Assembly (NCBI RefSeq): GCF_000261685.1 | Contig: NZ_AJQE01000269.1 | Span: 26,130 to 90,129, forward strand | Length of the DNA stretch: 64,000 nucleotides | Reading direction: 5' to 3' | From: Bradyrhizobium genomosp. I (2014) | GTDB lineage: Bacteria; Pseudomonadota; Alphaproteobacteria; Rhizobiales; Xanthobacteraceae | Part shown: in pieces, positions 1 to 9,544 of the stretch | How positions within the stretch are numbered: position 1 is the stretch's first letter | How the letters are laid out: each line of letters starts with the position of its first letter | Translations under genes and position numbers: made by a program | Notes under the pieces: model-generated | The model's database searches: none | What the model was told of the DNA's origin: nothing | The model's input: only the letters and a program-made list of their open reading frames with translations

Positions 1-639
1 GGCGAGATTGAGCGGATTTTTCGCAGGCGCGCGGGCCGGATCCGGCTCCGGCTCGCTCACCGCGAACGCGATCAGTCCGAAGGACAGGAAGGCCGGCAGC
101 ACCGCGACCCAGAACACGGCGGCAAAGTTGTCGGCCATCCACCACATCAGGCCGATCGCCAACAGCGGTCCGACGAAGGCGCCGATGGTGTCGAGGGATT
201 GCCGCAGGCCAAAGCTCGCGCCGCGCAGGCCGACGGGAGCGATATCGGCAATCAGCGCATCGCGCGGCGCGCCGCGAATGCCCTTGCCGACACGATCGAT
301 GAAGCGCGCCGCCACCACCCATTCGACGCTTGGCGCGAGCGGGAACAGCGGCTTGGTGAAGGCGGCCAGGCCATAGCCGAGCGCTGCGAGCAGCTTGCGG
401 TGCCCGAGCCAGTCCGACAGCGCACCGGAAAAGATCTTCGTGATTGACGCCGTCGCCTCCGCAATGCCCTCGATGAAGCCGACGGTGAGCGTGGAAGCGC
501 CGAGCACGGTGACGAGATAGAGCGGCAGCAGCGCGTGGATCATCTCCGAGGAAATGTCCATCAGCATCGAGACGAAGCCGAGCACCCAGATCCCCCTGGG
601 CAGCGTGGTGCGCGTAGCGTTCGGTGTCGTCGTCGTCAC
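1..639 (-). CDS. MFS transporter, 3' part cut by window edge
   Basis: This is the N-terminal half of a major facilitator superfamily permease. The first 213 codons are visible and the gene runs off the left edge. Reading the complement of 639 to 1 gives a continuous frame starting with GTG at 639, preceded by an AGGAG ribosome binding site. Hydrophobic helices start near residue 15 (GIWVLGFVSMLMDISSEM). The loop after helix 2 reads GALSDWLGHRK, the classic MFS G-x-x-x-D-R-x-G-R-R type motif, and DRVGKGIRGAPRDALIAD is characteristic of one drug/unknown-substrate MFS subgroup. The substrate cannot be told. The leader carries a terminator-like hairpin about 45 bases upstream of the start, so expression may be attenuated. 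Confidence 0.85.
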   Translation of the reverse strand, partial: MTTTTPNATRTTLPRGIWVLGFVSMLMDISSEMIHALLPLYLVTVLGASTLTVGFIEGIAEATASITKIFSGALSDWLGHRKLLAALGYGLAAFTKPLFPLAPSVEWVVAARFIDRVGKGIRGAPRDALIADIAPVGLRGASFGLRQSLDTIGAFVGPLLAIGLMWWMADNFAAVFWVAVLPAFLSFGLIAFAVSEPEPDPARAPAKNPLNLA

Positions 640-683
640 GTCTTCTCCTGGTCTTCGCCTGCCGGCCTTCGTCACCAGGCAAC

Positions 684-722
684 AAAAAACCCGCCATCGG
701 CGGGTATGTCCATGCTCCCGCC
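684..722 (-). promoter_or_regulatory. Candidate attenuator: terminator hairpin with competing upstream arm
   Basis: Read on the minus strand, the sequence holds CCCGCC-GAT-GGCGGG (704 to 690) followed by six T residues (689 to 684), a compact rho-independent terminator. A second GGCGGG copy lies just upstream (722 to 717) and could pair with the same CCCGCC, giving a mutually exclusive antiterminator. The hairpin sits about 45 bases before the GTG of the MFS gene and no minus-strand gene lies upstream that it could simply terminate. No known riboswitch class was recognised in 640-1095. Confidence 0.45.
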
Positions 723-1095
723 AAAGGCAGAGGCTCTAAATTGCCCCACCTCGAGCAGGAGTCATCAGCCCATCACGATCATCGATCGCCGGGCGGTTGT
801 CGGGGGACTCCATCCCCATCTATGCGATCAACCCTAGCATGGAAATCGCGCCGGACAAGTGGGCGGGGCGCTCCGTCCCCCTTCGGTTTCTCGCGTCGTG
901 AGTCCAAGGCTGCAAGGGCCGGCCTGCGGCGTGATGGCGGCAGCACGGCGGCAGCTTTGCGCAAAGCGCTCAAATTCCGATCTCGAGATTTCTGAACCTG
1001 CGAATTCTTGACTTGAATGTGAAGCACAGGCGATCTTCGGCCTTTGCGGCAAGGCGATTGCATGTCACCATCGCGTCATACGACGGGAGACTGCG

Positions 1096-1965
1096 ATGCG
1101 TTTGCTGTTCTCGATCGGGGCTGTGCTGGTGGCCGGCATGTTTGCCGGAGGGGACGTCGCGGGCATCGCGGCACCAGGACCTAAATTTGAATCGCCCGAG
1201 AGTCGACCTCGATCGCAGCGGCTTGCGGCCGACAAGGACGCGCAGACGGTCGACGTCGAACTGATCCTCGCGGTCGACGTGTCCTACTCCATGGACATGG
1301 ACGAGCTCGCGATCCAGCGCGAGGGCTATGCGCAGGCAATCCAGTCGAAGGAGTTCCTGCGGGCGCTGAAGTTGGGCCCGAACGGCCGGATCGCGGTGAC
1401 CTATTTCGAGTGGGCCGCCTCCAGCGACCAGAAGATCATCATACCCTGGCGGCTGATCGATGGACCGGAGACGGCGGACGCGGTCGCCGCCGAGATCATG
1501 AAGACGCCGATCCGGCGCGCTTCGCGCACCTCGATCTCGGGCGCGATCACGTTCGCGATGCCGCTGTTCGACGAGGACCCCTATCGGGGCTTGCGCCGTG
1601 TCATCGACATTTCCGGCGACGGTCCCAACAACAATGGCGGTCCGGTCACGGTGGCGCGCGATGCCGCCCTGGAGAAGGGCATCGTCATCAATGGCCTGCC
1701 GATCATGGTCAAGGAGCCGTCCTATTCGACCATGGATATCGACAATCTCGATTTCTACTACGAGGACTGCGTCATCGGAGGTCCGGGCTCCTTCGTCATC
1801 ACGATCAAGGACCGCGACAAGTTCAAGGAAGCGATTCGCACCAAGCTGCTGATGGAAGTCGCTGGCCGCACGCCGGAGCGCCCCGTGATGCGTGTTGCCG
1901 ACAAGGAGCCGCGCGTCAACTGCCTGATTGGCGAGAAGATCTGGTCCGACCGCTGGGGACGTTAA
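1096..1965 (+). CDS. DUF1194 exported VWA-like protein
   Basis: This is an exported protein of the DUF1194 family, 289 residues, with a von Willebrand factor A-like fold. It begins with a hydrophobic N-terminus (MRLLFSIGAVLVAGMFAGG) that reads as a signal peptide. The VWA metal-ion-dependent adhesion motif D-x-S-x-S is visible as ILAVDVSYSMDMDE near residue 60, and a second acidic segment (VIDISGDGPNNNGG, about residue 170) fits the rest of the fold. The ATG at 1096 has a GGGAGA binding site seven bases upstream. Members are common in Rhizobiales, and their partners and ligand are unknown. It stands alone between opposite-strand and unrelated genes, so context gives no functional clue. Confidence 0.85.
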   Translation: MRLLFSIGAVLVAGMFAGGDVAGIAAPGPKFESPESRPRSQRLAADKDAQTVDVELILAVDVSYSMDMDELAIQREGYAQAIQSKEFLRALKLGPNGRIAVTYFEWAASSDQKIIIPWRLIDGPETADAVAAEIMKTPIRRASRTSISGAITFAMPLFDEDPYRGLRRVIDISGDGPNNNGGPVTVARDAALEKGIVINGLPIMVKEPSYSTMDIDNLDFYYEDCVIGGPGSFVITIKDRDKFKEAIRTKLLMEVAGRTPERPVMRVADKEPRVNCLIGEKIWSDRWGR

Positions 1966-2130
1966 CGTCCCCGGCTGAGACCTTTTGCCCATCCGATCCG
2001 GCAGTTGAATTTAACTGCTCGTTAACCGGTGCATGGCCCTAATCAGACTGTTTCCTTCCGTTTCCAGCCAGCATTCCGACGTTGCTGGAACGAACGAGAG
2101 CGGGTTTGTCGAACCTGCCTTTGAGCAAAC

Positions 2131-2766
2131 ATGGCCATCGTCACGTCGAGCACCAGCCAGATCTCGCCCGTCAACGAGCGGATGTATCGCCAGAGTGCTC
2201 TGCTCGGTGACTGGAAGGGCAATTGGGTGGGCAACAACCAGCCCGTTGGCTTCAAGGTCGTGAACATCCGCGGCGCCCGGGCGCAGGTCGAGTACACTCA
2301 CAACGGGCGCACCGAGCGCGGCTTTGCCGAGGTTCAGGGCACGCTTATCACCTTTGGCGGCGTCACGGTCGGCACCAAGGACGGCAAGAATATGGTGATG
2401 CTGTTTTCCTTCGGGGGCGCTGGCAAGCAGACCGCGAATCTCGAGAAGCAGGAGCCGCCGGCTTCCGACAGCCGCCTCATGGGAAGCTGGGGCGGTTATT
2501 CCAGCGACAACGGCAAGAGCGCGAGCTTCAAGGTGCTCTCGGTCAACGGCAATGAAGCCCAGGTCAGCGTCACCACCGACGGCATCACCCGCCAGGGCAC
2601 CGGCATTGTCTACAAGAACGTCATCATGTTCGGACAGACGCAGATCGCGACCGACGACGGACAGAACGGCAAGGTCATCTACCAGGTCGGCACGAAATCT
2701 TTCGTGGTGCCGGTGACGAAATATCCGCCGGCGGATTCATCGTCTTCGGTCGACAAGACAGCTTAG
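2131..2766 (+). CDS. Conserved-looking protein with an internal domain duplication
   Basis: This 211-residue protein matches no family I recognise. It consists of two copies of a roughly 80-residue beta-rich unit. Copy 1 covers about residues 24-105 (LLGDWKGNW, FKVVNIRGARAQVEYT, LITFGGVTVGTKDGKN). Copy 2 covers about residues 114-200 (LMGSWGGYS, FKVLSVNGNEAQVSVT, VIMFGQTQIATDDGQN). There is no signal peptide and no membrane segment. The start has a modest GAGC upstream. The second unit ends in a short Ser-rich tail. It may be a surface or phage-like structural fold, but this is unproven. Confidence 0.7.
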   Translation: MAIVTSSTSQISPVNERMYRQSALLGDWKGNWVGNNQPVGFKVVNIRGARAQVEYTHNGRTERGFAEVQGTLITFGGVTVGTKDGKNMVMLFSFGGAGKQTANLEKQEPPASDSRLMGSWGGYSSDNGKSASFKVLSVNGNEAQVSVTTDGITRQGTGIVYKNVIMFGQTQIATDDGQNGKVIYQVGTKSFVVPVTKYPPADSSSSVDKTA

Positions 2767-2769
2767 CCG

Positions 2770-3015
2770 TTCACGGCGGTGTCCCGCCGGGTTGCGTCAG
2801 CGTCTTCAACCGTTGGTCGAATTGCCGCAGGATCGCGCAGGCCTGCGCGAAACCGCCGTCGCCGATGATTCGCCAGATTTTCGTCGAATTGCTCCACCAG
2901 ATGGGGAATCGTCATGGGCAAGCGGGCCGTCTCGAGGAGTGCGCCCTTTTCGTTGATGAGATATCGACGGTTCAGTGCAAACAGCACCTGCAGTTCCCCG
3001 GGGGGCGACCTGCAG
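2770..3015 (-). pseudogene. Possible remnant of a nucleotidyltransferase-like gene
   Basis: On the minus strand, an open stretch starting with codons for SPPGELQVLFALNRRYL (about 3010 downward) and continuing INEKGALLETARLPMT looks like an internal or C-terminal piece of a larger enzyme, resembling a nucleotidyltransferase-type family from memory. No proper start or upstream domain is present, and the frame degrades into Arg-rich, low-quality sequence after about 40 residues. It lies in a 329-base gap between two plus-strand genes. A protein search of the translated segment would decide whether it is a relic. Confidence 0.3.
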
Positions 3016-3095
3016 CCGTGACACCGGCGCGGTCACTCCGCTGGCATTGACGATGTTCGAAGAGTATAATCGCGAAATTCTTGACGGTAATCTGA

Positions 3096-3695
3096 ATGAT
3101 CAAGCTTGCACTTTCATGTGCTCTTGCAGCGCTCGCGGTGCTCTGCTTCGGCGGAGAGCCGGTTCATGCGCAGGTCGCGCCGCTGAGATATTGGATCCCC
3201 GGCGGACCTTTCGGCCTCAGCGGTGGTGCCGGCCAGAGTTCCGACACCTACGGCAACTTCGCGAACTTCAATGCCGTCGATGCGGATTGGCGCACCAGCT
3301 CTGCGAGCGGCTTCTTCGTCGGCGGCGAACGCGGCAATCTTGGTTTGAGCGGCTTCAGTCATGCCGGCCCGGTCGGTAATTTCAGCGCGCTTTCCTATGA
3401 CAGCACGCAGTTCGGCTATAACGTCAAGACCGCAGCCGGCATGCCCGTCACGTTCTTCGCCGGATTCAACACGTTGAACTACGGCAACGGCATCGGCAGC
3501 TCTCTGGCGCCGCTGACCTCCATCGCCACACCCGGCTATGGCGGGTTTGCGGGTGTCGAATTCAAGCCGACCTCCAACCTCAGCCTGTCGTTCGGGGTCG
3601 GCTATACCCAGCAGCAATCGGGCCGCATGGACAGTGACATCAACTCGTCGATGCTGCCCGGCGAGTCGCCGGCCTTGGGTGGCCTTCGGCGTTAG
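3096..3695 (+). CDS. Exported beta-barrel-like protein
   Basis: This is a 199-residue protein with a clear Sec signal peptide (MIKLALSCALAALAVLC, cleavage likely after VHAQ). The rest is Gly, Asn, Ser and aromatic rich with alternating hydrophobic strands (GFFVGGERGNLGLSGF, NLSLSFGVGYTQQQ), typical of small outer-membrane barrels or surface proteins. No family name can be assigned. Its 3' end overlaps the convergent nitroreductase gene by four bases. The C-terminus (SPALGGLRR) lacks the terminal Phe of classical porins, so it may be a shortened or non-porin barrel. Confidence 0.65.
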   Translation: MIKLALSCALAALAVLCFGGEPVHAQVAPLRYWIPGGPFGLSGGAGQSSDTYGNFANFNAVDADWRTSSASGFFVGGERGNLGLSGFSHAGPVGNFSALSYDSTQFGYNVKTAAGMPVTFFAGFNTLNYGNGIGSSLAPLTSIATPGYGGFAGVEFKPTSNLSLSFGVGYTQQQSGRMDSDINSSMLPGESPALGGLRR

Positions 3696-4771
3696 GATTG
3701 CATCACCAGCTCCGGTGGACGCCGTAGCGATTTCGGCAGATCCGGGCCGGTTCCGAAACGCATCACGATGTCGGGACGCCGTTCGCCGAGGCCGAGTGAC
3801 GCCCCGAATTGCTGCCTCAGCGCCGCCACCTCGACCGGCTGGTTGATGAAGGAATATTTGAGTCCCAGCGCGGTCGCCTGCAGACCGAAGCGCTGGCAGG
3901 CGCGGCCGACCGCGATCCAGTGCGACTTGTCGCTGCGATCGGCAGCGAGCACGACGACGCCCGCAGAGCTGTCGAGCTCTTCGCGGTATTTCTTGTTTTC
4001 CCCGCTCTCGGTGAAGAAGAGCTTCAGAAGCGGGCGCGCCACCCAGGAAGGCAGCGAGGGATTTCCCGACGCGGGCGAGAACAGCCCGTCCATGGTCGCG
4101 AGTGCCTCCGTCTCGTTGAAGCGAATCCAGCTGGCGAGCTCGCGCATGAAGGCCTTGTCGCGCATTTGCGCCGAGTTGCCTTCGAGCACGTAGTCGGTGA
4201 CACCGGCGATCGCGGCGCGTTCGGTCATCAGGATCGCGGCGACGTTCGGTCCGCGACAGGCATCCTCCAGCCGGCGCAACATCTCCGGTGCGGCCGGCCT
4301 GCCGTCGAACGCAGCGCGGGTGCATTGCCTGATCGGAATCGCGGCGGCCAGCGCCGATGCCGCCTGCGGGGCCTCTTCGAGCGTGATCACGATGCGGTCG
4401 CCGTCGACCGCCAGATCGGCGTGCCAGCCCAGCGTGGACGCGGCGAGCACGAGGTTTTCGGCGGCGCAGCCGAGACTGACGAAGAGGTGGTGATCGTCCG
4501 GATCGACGGCCGGACAGCGGCGTGTGAAGTCCGGCGCAATCGCGATTGCATTGCCGCGAACCGAGAAGATCCAGGGCTGGGTGTTGTGACTGTTGGCCGC
4601 GAGGGTGGCAAAGCGCACGAGCTCGCGATCCCTCGGCGCAGCTTGCAGCGGAGCCCGCGACGTATTCGCCGCCTCGTCATAGGTCCTCGCCGCCGCTGCC
4701 GCAGAGGGGGCGGTGACGGCTACCGCGGAAAGTCCGAGCGAGCTCGCGATGAATTGTCGTCGGTCAACCAC
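3692..4771 (-). CDS. Acg-family FMN-binding nitroreductase with Tat signal
   Basis: The product is a 359-residue oxidoreductase of the nitroreductase fold, Acg subgroup, probably FMN-dependent. The N-terminus carries a twin-arginine motif (DRRQFIASSLGLSA), so export to the periplasm by Tat is likely. The segment ATLAANSHNTQPWIF (about residue 55) is the nitroreductase phosphate/FMN-binding signature. A second conserved core is FVSLGCAAENLVLAAS. The start is GTG at 4771. The physiological substrate is unknown. Relatives are often stress-induced and some are thought to sequester FMN, which is family knowledge and not seen here. Confidence 0.85.
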   Translation of the reverse strand: MVDRRQFIASSLGLSAVAVTAPSAAAAARTYDEAANTSRAPLQAAPRDRELVRFATLAANSHNTQPWIFSVRGNAIAIAPDFTRRCPAVDPDDHHLFVSLGCAAENLVLAASTLGWHADLAVDGDRIVITLEEAPQAASALAAAIPIRQCTRAAFDGRPAAPEMLRRLEDACRGPNVAAILMTERAAIAGVTDYVLEGNSAQMRDKAFMRELASWIRFNETEALATMDGLFSPASGNPSLPSWVARPLLKLFFTESGENKKYREELDSSAGVVVLAADRSDKSHWIAVGRACQRFGLQATALGLKYSFINQPVEVAALRQQFGASLGLGERRPDIVMRFGTGPDLPKSLRRPPELVMQS

Positions 4772-4864
4772 AATGTCGGCTCCGCGTCCCCATGGCGCAG
4801 AACGCTTTTAGTGCCAACCGAGGCTGCGACGATTGACCGGAATCAAGGTCGGGATCTCGACGAC

Positions 4865-6112
4865 CTACCGCGTGAACCGCGCCACCAGCTCGACATGGGC
4901 CGTGTGGCGGAACTGATCGACCGGCACCACGATCTCCAGCCGATAGCCGCCGTCGATCAGCAGCCGCGCGTCTCGGGCAAAGGTTGCGGCATTGCACGAC
5001 ACGGCGATCACGACGGGCACCTTGCTCGCGGCGAGTTTCAGTGCCTGGGCCTGCGCGCCCTGGCGCGGGGGATCGAACACGACGGCGTCGAAGTCGCGCA
5101 GCTCCGGCGGCACCAGGGGGCGGCGGAACAGATCGCGCGGCTCGGCCTTGATCGGCTTCAGGCCCGGTGTGCGCGCAGCCTTCGCGAGGGCCGCGATGGC
5201 GCCGGCGTCGCTGTCATAGGCCGTGACGCGGGCCTTCTCGGCAAGCCGCAGTGCGAACGGGCCGACACCGCAGAAGAGGTCGGCGATCTCCCTGGCCTTG
5301 CCGATGTGTTCGGTGACGAGAGCTGCAAGCTCTTCTTCGCCTGCCACCGTTGCCTGCAGGAACGAGCCGGGCGGCAGCGTCACCTCGGCGCGGCCCATCG
5401 TCACCGTTGGCGGCAGGCGTTGCAGCACCAGCTCACCGTGCCGCGTCAGCCGTGCCAGGCGATGCTGCTCGGCGACGCGCGAGAGCGCCGTGATCAGCTG
5501 AGTCGGCAGCGGGCCGGAGCCGCGCACGTCGATATCGAGGCCGTTGGCGGTCGCGGTGACCTGGATGTCCAATGGTTTGGTCACCGGCATCTTGGACGTC
5601 AGCGGCTCGGCCAGCGCCCAGGCGGCATCGAGGGCGCCCTCGAGCGCGGGATCGAGGATCGGGCAACGATGGATCGGGATGACGTCGTGTGAGCTTGCAG
5701 CCGCGAAGCCGACCTTGAGGATGTCATGCGTGCCGAACCGGCCGTGCAGCGTGATGCGCCGGCGCCCGGCGCCATGGGCGTCGACCAGCGGCGCGACCTC
5801 ACATGCGATGCCGGCCTGCGCCAGCGTTTCCACCACGATGTTGCGTTTCCAGGCGCGATACGGCTCGGCCGCCCAATGCTGGATGGCGCAGCCGCCACAG
5901 ACGCCGAAATGCGGACAGAACGGCTCGACACGTTCGGGGCTTGCGACCTCCACCGCGAGCAGCTTGCGGCGGTCGGGATGGTGGCCCGCGACGTGATCGA
6001 CCTCGACGGTCTCACCGCCGAGCGTATAGGGCACATAGATTGCTTCGCCGGCGTCGACGCAGACACCGTCACCGCGATGGCCGACATGGTCGATCCTGAC
6101 ACGCTCAACCAC
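4865..6112 (-). CDS. RumA/RlmD-type 23S rRNA (uracil-C5) methyltransferase
   Basis: This is a SAM-dependent RNA m5U methyltransferase of the TrmA/RumA family, 415 residues. The Fe-S cluster cysteines are seen in [10 protein letters not shown] plus a later HRCPILDP. The SAM site reads [15 protein letters not shown], followed by [11 protein letters not shown] and the catalytic [10 protein letters not shown], where Cys attacks uracil C6. A GTG start at 6112 is preferred because it overlaps the tlyA stop by eight bases. An upstream in-frame start at 6205 would add residues that only translate tlyA sequence. It lies last in a tlyA-coupled pair, as in many alphaproteobacteria. The exact target uridine is inferred from family only. 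Confidence 0.92.
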   Translation of the reverse strand: MVERVRIDHVGHRGDGVCVDAGEAIYVPYTLGGETVEVDHVAGHHPDRRKLLAVEVASPERVEPFCPHFGVCGGCAIQHWAAEPYRAWKRNIVVETLAQAGIACEVAPLVDAHGAGRRRITLHGRFGTHDILKVGFAAASSHDVIPIHRCPILDPALEGALDAAWALAEPLTSKMPVTKPLDIQVTATANGLDIDVRGSGPLPTQLITALSRVAEQHRLARLTRHGELVLQRLPPTVTMGRAEVTLPPGSFLQATVAGEEELAALVTEHIGKAREIADLFCGVGPFALRLAEKARVTAYDSDAGAIAALAKAARTPGLKPIKAEPRDLFRRPLVPPELRDFDAVVFDPPRQGAQAQALKLAASKVPVVIAVSCNAATFARDARLLIDGGYRLEIVVPVDQFRHTAHVELVARFTR

Positions 6113-6839
6113 GGCGCGCGCCCAGGAAGAATTCGATGTTGCCGTCGCCGCCCGCGATCGGCGAGGGGAATATCTCGATGTCGGTGCAGCCGAGGGAAGC
6201 GGCAAAGGCCGCGATGTCGTTGCAGATCCCCTGGTGCACGGCGGCGTCGCGGATGATGCCCTTCTTGTTGTGCTTCCGGTCGGCCTCGAATTGCGGCTTG
6301 ATCAGCGCCAGCAGGCTCATCGGGGCGGCCGCCAGGGACAGCGCCACCGGCAGCACCGTCTTCAGCGAGATGAAGCTGACGTCGATGACGACGATATCGG
6401 GCCGCGCCGGCAGGCGCTTGCCTTCGTAGGACCGGATATCGGTCTCTTCCATCGACACGATCCTGGGATCGTCGCGCAGCGAGGGATGCAACTGGCTGGT
6501 GCCGACATCGATTGCGAACACCAGGCTGGCGCCGTTCGCCAGCAGCACCTCGGTGAAACCGCCGGTGGACGCGCCGACGTCGAGGCAGACATGGTCCTCG
6601 ATCTCGATTGGGTAGCGCTCCAGTGCCCCGGCGAGCTTGACGCCGCCACGGGAGACATAGGGGTGCGCGGGCTCGGCCTGGATCACCGCATCTTCGGGAA
6701 TCGTCTCTGACGGCTTTGAAACCTGCTTGTCGTCGGCCATGACGAGGCCGGCCTCGATCGCCGCGCGCGCCCGTGCCCGGCTCTCGAACAGGCCGCGCTC
6801 GACCAGCAATATATCCGCGCGCTTGCGGGCAGGGGACAT
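6105..6839 (-). CDS. tlyA: TlyA family rRNA 2'-O-methyltransferase
   Basis: TlyA is a 244-residue RNA ribose methyltransferase that in studied bacteria modifies cytidines of 16S and 23S rRNA. An N-terminal S4 RNA-binding domain is seen ([20 protein letters not shown], then [15 protein letters not shown]). It is followed by an FtsJ-type Rossmann domain with the SAM motif [16 protein letters not shown] and the K-D-K-E type catalytic residues (K in SRGGVKL, D in VVIDVSF, K in ALIKPQFE, E in NIEFFLG). Length is normal. It overlaps the downstream methyltransferase by eight bases, implying translational coupling. Confidence 0.93.
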   Translation of the reverse strand: MSPARKRADILLVERGLFESRARARAAIEAGLVMADDKQVSKPSETIPEDAVIQAEPAHPYVSRGGVKLAGALERYPIEIEDHVCLDVGASTGGFTEVLLANGASLVFAIDVGTSQLHPSLRDDPRIVSMEETDIRSYEGKRLPARPDIVVIDVSFISLKTVLPVALSLAAAPMSLLALIKPQFEADRKHNKKGIIRDAAVHQGICNDIAAFAASLGCTDIEIFPSPIAGGDGNIEFFLGARRG

Positions 6840-6866
6840 CGGCTCTCCGGAGAAGGATCTGGCCGC

Positions 6867-7421
6867 TTATGTAGCCATCAATCGCGCGGCCGCCATCCGG
6901 ACGCAAGCCTCGAAGGCGGCAAGATCGTGCCAGACGTCGATGGGTCTCGTGGCCGGCGTCACCAGAGGGCAGCCGTGCAGCTCCAGCGCATGGATCATCA
7001 TGAGGTTGTCGACGAGACCGAAATCCTCGACGGTCAGCCCCTGCGCGTCGACCAGCCGTCCGTCCTCGGGGACGACGTCCATGAAGCGGCCGGCTCGGTC
7101 GGCATAGGCCGCGTCGTCGTTGGAATAGGCGAGGCAAAACTTGCGACGGCCGGCCATGTAGCCCAGTTCGTAGACGGTGCCGGGATCGGCGCCCGGCCCG
7201 CGAAACGGAGTGAGATTGGCAATGATGGCGTCGGCCGCGTCCATCATGGCCACGTTGCCGCAAAAGATCTGCCGCGATGCGTCGGGAGCGGTGAGATCAA
7301 TCGCGTTGTCGAGCGGATACAGGCCGGTAAACCCGTATGCAGCGCAGATCGCGGCCTTCTGTCGGCCGACCTCGACCGCATCCGGCAGGAACACGTCGGG
7401 GCCTGCCAGATAGATCTTCAT
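6867..7421 (-). CDS. Nucleoside 2-deoxyribosyltransferase family protein
   Basis: This 184-residue enzyme belongs to the nucleoside 2-deoxyribosyltransferase/MTH538 group, which transfers deoxyribose between bases or hydrolyses deoxynucleosides. The N-terminus MKIYLAGPDVFLPDA holds the conserved G-P-D/E-x-F loop. DAADAIIANLTPFRGPGADPGTVYE contains the active-site Asp and Glu positions of the family, and NLMMIHA follows near the end. It lies 27 bases upstream of tlyA on the same strand and may be cotranscribed. The true substrate is not inferable. Confidence 0.85.
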   Translation of the reverse strand: MKIYLAGPDVFLPDAVEVGRQKAAICAAYGFTGLYPLDNAIDLTAPDASRQIFCGNVAMMDAADAIIANLTPFRGPGADPGTVYELGYMAGRRKFCLAYSNDDAAYADRAGRFMDVVPEDGRLVDAQGLTVEDFGLVDNLMMIHALELHGCPLVTPATRPIDVWHDLAAFEACVRMAAARLMAT

Positions 7422-7548
7422 GGGGGCGAAGCCGGAATAGTTTGGATCGAGGTGCGAGCCACAGTGCGTGCCTTGCTCCCTTCACCGCCTGCGCGGGAGG
7501 GCTGGGCGGAGGATATCTCAACACGAAGACTCCCAGAGGAATAAGCCC

Positions 7549-7605
7549 TCACCCGGATCGCTTCGCGATCAGACCTCTCCCGCAAGCCTTGCGGGAGAGG
7601 TGAAG
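7549..7605. repeat. Intergenic palindromic repeat, possible dxs terminator
   Basis: Two nested inverted repeats lie between dxs and the deoxyribosyltransferase gene. GATCGC-TTC-GCGATC spans 7556-7570. A perfect 14-base inverted repeat (7573-7586 against 7588-7601, core CTCTCCCGCAAG) follows. This type of 'CCTCTCCCGC...GCGGGAGAGG' element is dispersed in Bradyrhizobium and Rhodopseudomonas intergenic DNA (general knowledge). Its place just after the dxs stop suggests it can act as a transcription terminator. Confidence 0.7.
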
Positions 7606-7615
7606 AAAGCAGCCG

Positions 7616-9544
7616 TCAGGCGAGCTTCACCGTCTCGGTCTTCACGTCCTTGCCCAGTGCCTCGAACACCTTGGCGACGATGCCCTTGGCGTCGAGCCCG
7701 GCGCGGGCGTACATCGCGGCCGGAGTGTCGTGGTCCTGGAATACGTCGGGCAGCACCATCGAGCGGAACTTGACCATGCCGGTGTCGAGCACGCCCTGAT
7801 CGGTCAGGTACTGCGCGACATGCGAGCCGAAGCCGCCGACCGAGCCTTCCTCGATCGTGATCAGGATCTCGTGGTCACGGGCGAGCTTGAGCACCAGATC
7901 GGTGTCGAGCGGCTTCATGAAGCGCGCATCGGCGATCGTGGTCGACAGGCCATGGGCCGCGAGCTCGTCGGCCGCCTTCTCGCATTCGGCAAGGCGCGTG
8001 CCGAAGGAGAGCAGGGCGATCTTGCTGCCCTGGCGGATCATGCGGCCCTTGCCGATCTCGAGCGGAATACCGACCTCCGGCATCTCGATGCCGCGGCCCT
8101 CACCGCGCGGATAGCGCAGCGAACTCGGACGGTCGTCGATCGCGACCTGGGTCGCCACCATGTGCACGAGCTCGGCCTCATCGGCCGCCGCCATGATCAC
8201 CATGTTGGGCAGGCAGCCGAGATAGGCGTTGTCGAACGAGCCTGCATGCGTCGCGCCGTCGGCGCCGACGAGGCCGGCGCGGTCAATGGCGAAACGGACG
8301 GGCAGGTTCTGGATCGCGACGTCGTGCACGATCTGATCGTATCCGCGCTGCAGGAACGTCGAGTAGATCGCGCAGAACGGCTTGTAGCCTTCGGTCGCAA
8401 GACCGGCGGCGAACGTCACCGCGTGCTGCTCGGCGATGCCGACGTCGAAGGTGCGGTCAGGAAAGGCCTTGTTGAAGATGTCGACGCCGGTGCCCGACGG
8501 CATCGCCGCGGTGATGGCGACGATCTTGTCGTCCTTCTGCGCTTCCTTGACGAGGCTCTGGCCGAACACGTTCTGATACGCCGGCGCATTCGGCTTGGCC
8601 TTGGCCTGGGTGCCGGTCGCGACGTCGAACTTGACGACGGCGTGGTACTTGTCGGCGGAAGCTTCCGCCGGGCCGTAGCCCTTGCCCTTCTGCGTCACGA
8701 CGTGGACCAGGATCGGGCCGGTCTCCATGTCACGGACGTTCTTCAGCACGGGCAGAAGATGGTCGAGGTTGTGGCCGTCGATCGGGCCGACATAGTAGAA
8801 GCCGAGCTCCTCGAACAGCGTGCCGCCATCCATCATGAAGCCGCGGGAATATTCCTCGACGCGGTTGGCGCGATTGGCGAGGATCTTGGGCAGGCGCTTG
8901 TTGATCTGCTTGGCCGCATCGCGCAGCGTCCGATAGGTCTTGCCGGAGTAGAGGCGCGACAGGTAGGCGCTCATGGCGCCGACCGGCGGCGCGATCGACA
9001 TGTCATTGTCGTTGAGGATGACGATCAGGCGCGAGTTCATCGCACCCGCGTTGTTCATGGCCTCGTAGGCCATGCCGGCCGACATCGCGCCGTCACCGAT
9101 CACGGCGATAACGTTGTTCTTGCCGCCGGAGAGATCGCGCGCCACGGCCATGCCGAGGCCGGCGGAGATCGAGGTCGAGGAATGCGCCGCCCCGAACGGA
9201 TCGTAGTCGCTCTCGCTGCGCTTGGTGAAGCCGGACAGGCCGCCGCCGGTGCGCAGCGTGCGGATGCGGTCGCGCCGGCCGGTGAGGATCTTGTGCGGAT
9301 AGGCCTGGTGGCCGACGTCCCAGATCAGCCGGTCGCGCGGCGTGTCGAAGACGTAATGGATCGCGGTGGTGAGCTCGACCACGCCGAGGCCCGCGCCGAA
9401 GTGACCGCCGGTCACCGAGACGGCATCGATGGTCTCCTGCCGCAGCTCGTCGGCGACCTGGCGAACCTGCTCGACCTTGAGCTTGCGCAGGTCTTCCGGC
9501 GTCCGGATGGTGTCGAGAAGCGGCGTCTTACTGTATGCGTTCAC
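7616..9544 (-). CDS. dxs: 1-deoxy-D-xylulose-5-phosphate synthase
   Basis: Dxs condenses pyruvate and glyceraldehyde 3-phosphate using thiamine diphosphate, the first step of the MEP isoprenoid pathway in the cytosol. The 642-residue product shows [14 protein letters not shown] and [15 protein letters not shown] at the N-terminus. The thiamine-binding segment [18 protein letters not shown]...NDN is near residue 150. The transketolase pyrimidine domain has [17 protein letters not shown], and a C-terminal domain follows. GTG at 9544 is preferred (GGAAA seven bases upstream), and the frame extends to a TTG four codons earlier. It lies about 600 bases downstream of xseB on the same strand, the usual rhizobial order. 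Confidence 0.96.
   Translation of the reverse strand: MNAYSKTPLLDTIRTPEDLRKLKVEQVRQVADELRQETIDAVSVTGGHFGAGLGVVELTTAIHYVFDTPRDRLIWDVGHQAYPHKILTGRRDRIRTLRTGGGLSGFTKRSESDYDPFGAAHSSTSISAGLGMAVARDLSGGKNNVIAVIGDGAMSAGMAYEAMNNAGAMNSRLIVILNDNDMSIAPPVGAMSAYLSRLYSGKTYRTLRDAAKQINKRLPKILANRANRVEEYSRGFMMDGGTLFEELGFYYVGPIDGHNLDHLLPVLKNVRDMETGPILVHVVTQKGKGYGPAEASADKYHAVVKFDVATGTQAKAKPNAPAYQNVFGQSLVKEAQKDDKIVAITAAMPSGTGVDIFNKAFPDRTFDVGIAEQHAVTFAAGLATEGYKPFCAIYSTFLQRGYDQIVHDVAIQNLPVRFAIDRAGLVGADGATHAGSFDNAYLGCLPNMVIMAAADEAELVHMVATQVAIDDRPSSLRYPRGEGRGIEMPEVGIPLEIGKGRMIRQGSKIALLSFGTRLAECEKAADELAAHGLSTTIADARFMKPLDTDLVLKLARDHEILITIEEGSVGGFGSHVAQYLTDQGVLDTGMVKFRSMVLPDVFQDHDTPAAMYARAGLDAKGIVAKVFEALGKDVKTETVKLA

Noticed and set aside
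970..1992. A 340-codon minus-strand frame opposite the DUF1194 gene
   Set aside because: The plus-strand gene has a signal peptide, VWA motif and ribosome binding site. The minus frame has none of these.
3809..5692. A 627-codon plus-strand frame across the nitroreductase and methyltransferase genes
   Set aside because: It is the complement of two well-supported minus-strand genes and crosses their boundary without any recognisable domain.
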